This document shows positions 7,351 through 10,164 of a DNA stretch of 10,164 bases, one piece after another (within the stretch, counting starts at the first letter, position 1; each line of letters begins with the position of its first letter). Both the position numbers and the translations under genes were made by a program. The notes beneath the pieces were generated by a model, which was not told the DNA's origin, did not search any database, and was given only the letters and a program-made list of their open reading frames with translations. This stretch comes from Chitinophaga pinensis (lineage in GTDB: Bacteria > Bacteroidota > Bacteroidia > M30B66): positions 1 through 10,164 of the forward strand of contig CALQRR010000026.1 in assembly GCA_943333015.1 (NCBI GenBank), written 5' to 3'.

Positions 7351-7779
7351 TCAGGCAGTTGCTTCTACGTAATCACGGCGTACGATGAACTTCGTCGTTA
7401 CCGGTAGTTTTTGGGCTGCTAAACGGAGAGCTTCTTTAGCTACTTCCATCGGAACTCCTTCTGCTTCGAAAATGATGGTTCCAGGCTTAACAACTGCTAC
7501 CCAATATTCAGGAGCACCTTTACCCTTACCCATACGTACTTCAGCTGGCTTTTTAGTGATTGGCTTATCAGGGAATACCCGAATCCAAATCTGGCCTTCA
7601 CGCTTCATGTAACGTGTTACAGCGATACGGGCAGCTTCAATCTGACGGGCAGTCATCCAGACACCCTCCATCGCTTTAATTCCGAAAGAGCCAAACGCCA
7701 ACTCGTGTCCACGGGTTGCATTTCCATGCATCTTCATTTTATGCTGCTTCCTGTACTTCGTACGTTTCGGCTGTAACAT
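7351..7779 (-). CDS. rplP: 50S ribosomal protein L16 (uL16); first gene after the internal promoter
   Basis: L16 binds helix 38 and the elbow of A-site tRNA and organises the A site late in assembly. The 142-residue protein begins [20 protein letters not shown] and has [20 protein letters not shown] (about 28–47), [25 protein letters not shown], the loop [20 protein letters not shown] (81–100), and [12 protein letters not shown] near the end. Arg82 is at the position hydroxylated in E. coli L16 (Arg81). Its ATG at 7779 is preceded by 276 noncoding bases rather than the usual short gap to rpsC. That space holds a promoter and a structured leader, so rplP appears to head its own transcription unit. 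Confidence 0.98.
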   Translation of the reverse strand: MLQPKRTKYRKQHKMKMHGNATRGHELAFGSFGIKAMEGVWMTARQIEAARIAVTRYMKREGQIWIRVFPDKPITKKPAEVRMGKGKGAPEYWVAVVKPGTIIFEAEGVPMEVAKEALRLAAQKLPVTTKFIVRRDYVEATA

Positions 7780-7861
7780 CTGTACTTTGTTTTATTGCGT
7801 GTTTCTGAATTTTTACTCTCCCCTAGACGACTGACATTAGTAATGTCTATTATTTTGGGGA
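7780..7861 (-). promoter_or_regulatory. Structured 5' leader of the rplP operon (candidate regulatory RNA)
   Basis: From the predicted transcription start (about 7858–7862) to the rplP ATG there are about 80 bases. Near the 5' end, the transcript can form GACATT/AATGTC (7847–7842 with 7838–7833; the DNA dyad is 7 bp on each side of one base). Alternatively it can form UAGAC/GUCUA (7849–7845 with 7828–7824) stacked on CCCC/GGGG (7860–7857 with 7823–7820). Both use bases 7845–7847, so they exclude each other. A four-codon frame, ATG TCA GTC GTC TAG, lies at 7837–7823. The second half of the leader is A-rich and looks unstructured, as is usual ahead of Bacteroidota start codons. A feedback role for an r-protein is inference only. 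Confidence 0.45.
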
Positions 7862-7864
7862 CGG

Positions 7865-7895
7865 CAAAGATAGTAAGTTGTTTTTATATTCCAAC
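7865..7895 (-). promoter_or_regulatory. Bacteroidota-type promoter driving rplP onward
   Basis: On the minus strand, TATCTTTG (7872–7865) matches the Bacteroidota -7 consensus TAnnTTTG exactly. GTTG (7895–7892) matches the -33 TTTG element at three of four bases, and the TTG is separated from the -7 box by 19 bases, within the normal spacing. Start of transcription would fall near 7858–7862, leaving a leader of about 80 bases. An A/T block, AAAATTTTTTA (7915–7905), sits just upstream, where an UP element would lie. It is the only well-spaced match I found in noncoding DNA of the window. Confidence 0.82.
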
Positions 7896-7919
7896 AGGGG
7901 CAGCTAAAAAATTTTCACG

Positions 7920-7933
7920 TTCTCACGTGAGAA
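7920..7933. promoter_or_regulatory. Perfect 14-bp palindrome TTCTCACGTGAGAA, possible operator
   Basis: The sequence TTCTCACGTGAGAA reads the same on both strands, centred on CACGTG. It lies 25 bp upstream of the -33 element, with its centre about 65–68 bp ahead of the predicted start, a position typical of an activator site (inference). The half TCACGT also appears at 7915–7920, 8 bp from the copy at 7923–7928. As RNA it would have no loop of its own and it lies outside both predicted transcripts, so a protein-binding DNA site is more likely than a terminator. The binding protein is unknown. Confidence 0.4.
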
Positions 7934-8012
7934 GTTTATTTTTAGAGTTAAGTGCTTGATAATTAAACCACTATAGTCAATTATTTTATTTGCACTCTTT
8001 ACCTGTTTAAAC

Positions 8013-8036
8013 AAAAAAGGGAAGCCTGGGCTTCCC
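8013..8036 (-). terminator. Intrinsic terminator after rpsC
   Basis: Starting 19 bases past the rpsC stop, the minus strand reads GGGAAGCCCAGGCTTCCC, a G/C-rich stem of 7–8 bp with a loop of 2–4 bases (8036–8019). It is followed at once by six T (8018–8013). This is a textbook Rho-independent terminator for the rplB–rpsS–rplV–rpsC transcript. On the plus strand the nearest T-run begins some bases after the stem, so termination in that direction would be weaker, and no gene points that way. A separate 10-bp palindrome, TGTTTAAACA (8004–8013), abuts the T tract. Confidence 0.9.
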
Positions 8037-8055
8037 TGATCGTTCTTTTTTCAGC

Positions 8056-8802
8056 TTATTTGCTGCGTTTGTTTCTTGAACGTCCACCGCGATCACGATC
8101 ACGATCTGGAGCTGATGAAGATCCTCCACCGCTGCTCTTTTGAGTTGCCATCCCAATGTTAGGTGACAAATCACGTTTTCCGAAAACTTCTCCTTTACAC
8201 ACCCATACCTTGATACCAATACGGCCATAAGTAGTGTGTGCTTCAGACAATGCGTAATCGATATCTGCACGAAGTGTATGAAGTGGTGTACGACCTTCTT
8301 TATAGCTTTCCACACGGGCCATTTCAGCACCTCCCAATCGCCCAGATACTTTACACTTGATACCTTCGGCACCCATGCGCATCGTAGAAGCAATTGCAGT
8401 CTTCATTGCACGACGGAAAGAAATACGTCCCTCTAACTGACGGGCAATGCCATCTGCTACTAGTCGCGCATCCAACTCCGGACGTTTGATCTCAAAAATA
8501 TTGATTTGAACTTCCTTCTTAGTCAGTTTCTTCAACTCTTCTTTGAGCTTATCCACTTCCTGACCACCTTTTCCGATAATGATTCCCGGACGAGCCGTGT
8601 TTATCGTTACAGTTACAAGTTTCAGTGTTCGCTCAATAATGATGCGTGAAACACCTGCTTTCACTAAACGTGCACTCAGGTATTTGCGGATTTTATGATC
8701 CTCTACAAGTTTATCAGCGTAGTTACGTCCACCATACCAGTTGGAGTCCCAGCCACGAACGATGCCCAGACGAAGAGCAATCGGATTACATTTTTGTCCC
8801 AT
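8056..8802 (-). CDS. rpsC: 30S ribosomal protein S3 (uS3), last gene before the terminator
   Basis: S3 lies at the mRNA entry of the 30S subunit and, with S4 and S5, has helicase activity on mRNA. The 248-residue product starts [20 protein letters not shown]. It has the type II KH domain with the GKGG loop at 77–80 ([16 protein letters not shown]), and the C-terminal S3 domain with [33 protein letters not shown] and [13 protein letters not shown]. From about residue 206 a tail extends past the core: a Gly/Ser stretch, then [16 protein letters not shown], encoded in part by a repeated GATCGT/C hexamer (about 8089–8107). Its TAA lies 19 bases before the terminator stem, so unlike in most bacteria S3 closes a transcript. 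The ATG follows rplV after 26 bases. Confidence 0.98.
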   Translation of the reverse strand: MGQKCNPIALRLGIVRGWDSNWYGGRNYADKLVEDHKIRKYLSARLVKAGVSRIIIERTLKLVTVTINTARPGIIIGKGGQEVDKLKEELKKLTKKEVQINIFEIKRPELDARLVADGIARQLEGRISFRRAMKTAIASTMRMGAEGIKCKVSGRLGGAEMARVESYKEGRTPLHTLRADIDYALSEAHTTYGRIGIKVWVCKGEVFGKRDLSPNIGMATQKSSGGGSSSAPDRDRDRGGRSRNKRSK

Positions 8803-8828
8803 GTAATGTGTTGTTGTCTGTGATGTAA

Positions 8829-9236
8829 TTAATTTGCGGCCACTTCTTTCGTGTCCAATACCATAGTTACATGGTTAGAACGCTTACGGATACGGAATCC
8901 ACGCCCCTGTGGAGCTGGACGAAGACGCTTCAGCATACGCGCGCCATCCACTTTGATCTCTTTAATGAAAACATTGCTGTCTTCAAGACGTAGACCCTCG
9001 TTTTTAGCTTGCCAGTTGGCAATTGCGGAGAGAAGAAGTTTCTCGATACGGCCTGCCGCATCTTTGTTTGTAAACTTCAGAATAGCTAATGCTTTATCCA
9101 CATCTACACCTCTTACTAAATCCGCAACTAAGCGCATTTTCCGAGGTGAAGTCGGACAGTCATTTAATTTGGCAAATGCAATGGTTTTGCGCTCTGCCTT
9201 CATTGCATCGGCACGGAGTTTTTTTCTGGCTCCCAT
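8829..9236 (-). CDS. rplV: 50S ribosomal protein L22 (uL22)
   Basis: L22 has a globular surface domain and a long beta-hairpin that lines the peptide exit tunnel at its narrowest point; changes in that loop give macrolide resistance in other bacteria. The 135-residue product begins [20 protein letters not shown], a basic lead typical of Bacteroidota L22. It continues with [20 protein letters not shown] and [20 protein letters not shown]. The hairpin [31 protein letters not shown] covers about 97–127. No insertions or deletions are apparent in the hairpin. It follows rpsS after 27 bases. Confidence 0.97.
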   Translation of the reverse strand: MGARKKLRADAMKAERKTIAFAKLNDCPTSPRKMRLVADLVRGVDVDKALAILKFTNKDAAGRIEKLLLSAIANWQAKNEGLRLEDSNVFIKEIKVDGARMLKRLRPAPQGRGFRIRKRSNHVTMVLDTKEVAAN

Positions 9237-9263
9237 GGTTTATTGGATAAAGAACGTTAGTGA

Positions 9264-9545
9264 TTATTTTCTTCCCTTGTCCTTACGGTTACCCGCATGA
9301 CCACGAAAGGTACGTGTTGGAGCAAATTCTCCAAGTTTGTGACCTACCATGTTCTCGGTAACATAAACCGGGATGAACTTGTTGCCATTGTGCACAGCTA
9401 TTGTCTGTCCAACAAAATCCGGTGATATCATGGAACGGCGTGCCCATGTTTTGATAACGGATTTTTTGCCTGATTCAATCAGCGAGTACACTTTGCGCTC
9501 GAGTTTGAAATCAATAAAGGGTCCTTTTTTTAATGAACGGCTCAT
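9264..9545 (-). CDS. rpsS: 30S ribosomal protein S19 (uS19)
   Basis: S19 pairs with S13 in the head of the 30S subunit and touches A-site tRNA and the subunit bridge. The 93-residue product reads [20 protein letters not shown] at the start. It then has [32 protein letters not shown] and the conserved [20 protein letters not shown] at about 66–85, with a basic tail. The length is normal. The ATG at 9545 lies 27 bases past the rplB stop, keeping the standard L2–S19–L22–S3 order. Confidence 0.98.
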   Translation of the reverse strand: MSRSLKKGPFIDFKLERKVYSLIESGKKSVIKTWARRSMISPDFVGQTIAVHNGNKFIPVYVTENMVGHKLGEFAPTRTFRGHAGNRKDKGRK

Positions 9546-9572
9546 TTGTGTTGATTCTCAGGTGTTGAACAA

Positions 9573-10164
9573 TTATTTCTTACGACGCTCAATGATGTAC
9601 TTCGTACTGTGGTTTTTCGGAGCACGTGTCTTGTATCCTTTTGCTGGAATACCATTACGGCTGCGTGGATGTCCTCCGGAAGAACGTCCTTCACCACCAC
9701 CCATCGGGTGATCTACCGGGTTCATTGATACACCTCGGTTACGTGGACGGCGACCTAACCAACGGGTGCGGCCTGCTTTTCCTGAACGCACCAGTCGGTG
9801 ATCCGGGTTAGACACTGTTCCAAGAACTGCCAAGCAGGTTGCAAGGATCATACGTGTCTCACCAGAAGGTAATTTCACAATTACATATTTTCCGTCTTTC
9901 GCTGCTAACTGAGCAGATACACCGGCACTGCGCACAAGTTGTGCTCCTTGTCCCGGACGAAGTTCAATATGGTGAATCATCGAACCGAGTGGAATATCAG
10001 ATAGAAACAAAGCATTTCCTGGTTCTACAGGTGCTTTTTTTCCTGACATAACAGACTGTCCTACTTCTAATCCGTTTGGCGCAATGATGTAACGCTTTTC
10101 TCCATCAGCATATTGAAGTAATGCAATACGTGCAGATCTATTTGGATCATATTCGATTGATTTA
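9573..10164 (-). CDS. rplB: 50S ribosomal protein L2 (uL2), C-terminal part; 5' end beyond window
   Basis: L2 is needed for subunit joining and lies next to the peptidyl-transferase centre. The reading frame is open to the window edge. The visible protein begins [20 protein letters not shown], typical of the OB-fold half, and continues [18 protein letters not shown], so the methionine at 10049 is internal and not the start. About 197 residues remain of a family length near 275. The SH3-like C-terminal domain includes [20 protein letters not shown] and [19 protein letters not shown]. The histidine at 9708–9710 matches E. coli His229, implicated in peptidyl transfer. The end [20 protein letters not shown] is also standard. 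Confidence 0.98.
   Translation of the reverse strand, partial: KSIEYDPNRSARIALLQYADGEKRYIIAPNGLEVGQSVMSGKKAPVEPGNALFLSDIPLGSMIHHIELRPGQGAQLVRSAGVSAQLAAKDGKYVIVKLPSGETRMILATCLAVLGTVSNPDHRLVRSGKAGRTRWLGRRPRNRGVSMNPVDHPMGGGEGRSSGGHPRSRNGIPAKGYKTRAPKNHSTKYIIERRKK

Noticed and set aside
7780..8055. A hidden small gene, tRNA or insertion remnant in the rpsC–rplP gap
   Set aside because: Stops occur in all frames at short intervals, no cloverleaf is visible, and no inverted terminal repeats or target duplications are seen; terminator, promoter and leader account for the clear signals.
8007..8393. 128-codon minus-strand open frame overlapping the rpsC 3' end in another frame
   Set aside because: It overlaps the full-length, conserved S3 frame and runs through the terminator hairpin; no family resemblance.
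8851..9300. 149-codon plus-strand open frame opposite rplV
   Set aside because: Shadow of L22 on the other strand; Arg/Ser-rich with no domain and no plausible start signal.

Overview
This window is a piece of a bacterial ribosomal-protein super-cluster (S10–spc–alpha type), with every gene on the minus strand. Read from high to low coordinates, the order is rplB (5' end missing) – rpsS – rplV – rpsC – [276-base gap] – rplP – rpmC – rpsQ – rplN – rplX – rplE – rpsN – rpsH – rplF – rplR – rpsE – rpmD – rplO – secY – map – infA – rpmJ – rpsM (3' end missing). No tRNA, rRNA, CRISPR array, insertion sequence or phage gene was seen.

The organism looks like a member of the Bacteroidota. The protein sequences resemble that phylum (S3, L22, S5, S8, L36, L2). 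Start codons lack Shine-Dalgarno sequences and instead follow A-rich leaders. The single clear promoter is of the Bacteroidota type (TTG, 19 bases, TATCTTTG). Both L36 and S14 are zinc-free forms. A finer placement is not safe from this window, although map between secY and infA argues against those relatives that lack it there.

Right part (8056–10164): the tail of the S10 block (L2, S19, L22, S3), with 26–27 bases between genes. It ends in a strong intrinsic terminator just after rpsC. Middle gap (7780–8055): this holds the terminator, an AT-rich stretch, a perfect 14-bp dyad centred on CACGTG, an UP-like A/T block, a near-consensus Bacteroidota promoter and a structured leader of about 80 bases ahead of rplP. 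Left part (1–7779): one tightly packed unit of L16, L29, S17, L14, L24, L5, S14, S8, L6, L18, S5, L30, L15, SecY, MetAP, IF-1, L36 and S13, with gaps of 6–32 bases and two TGATG stop/start overlaps (rplX/rplE and rplO/secY).

The genes supply both ribosomal subunits together with initiation (IF-1), removal of the N-terminal methionine of new chains (MetAP) and export of nascent chains (SecY). The gene content is ordinary. The one feature that departs from the textbook layout is the transcriptional break between rpsC and rplP, inside what is usually an uninterrupted S10 operon, with its possible operator and leader RNA. I found no sign of an unknown multi-gene system.
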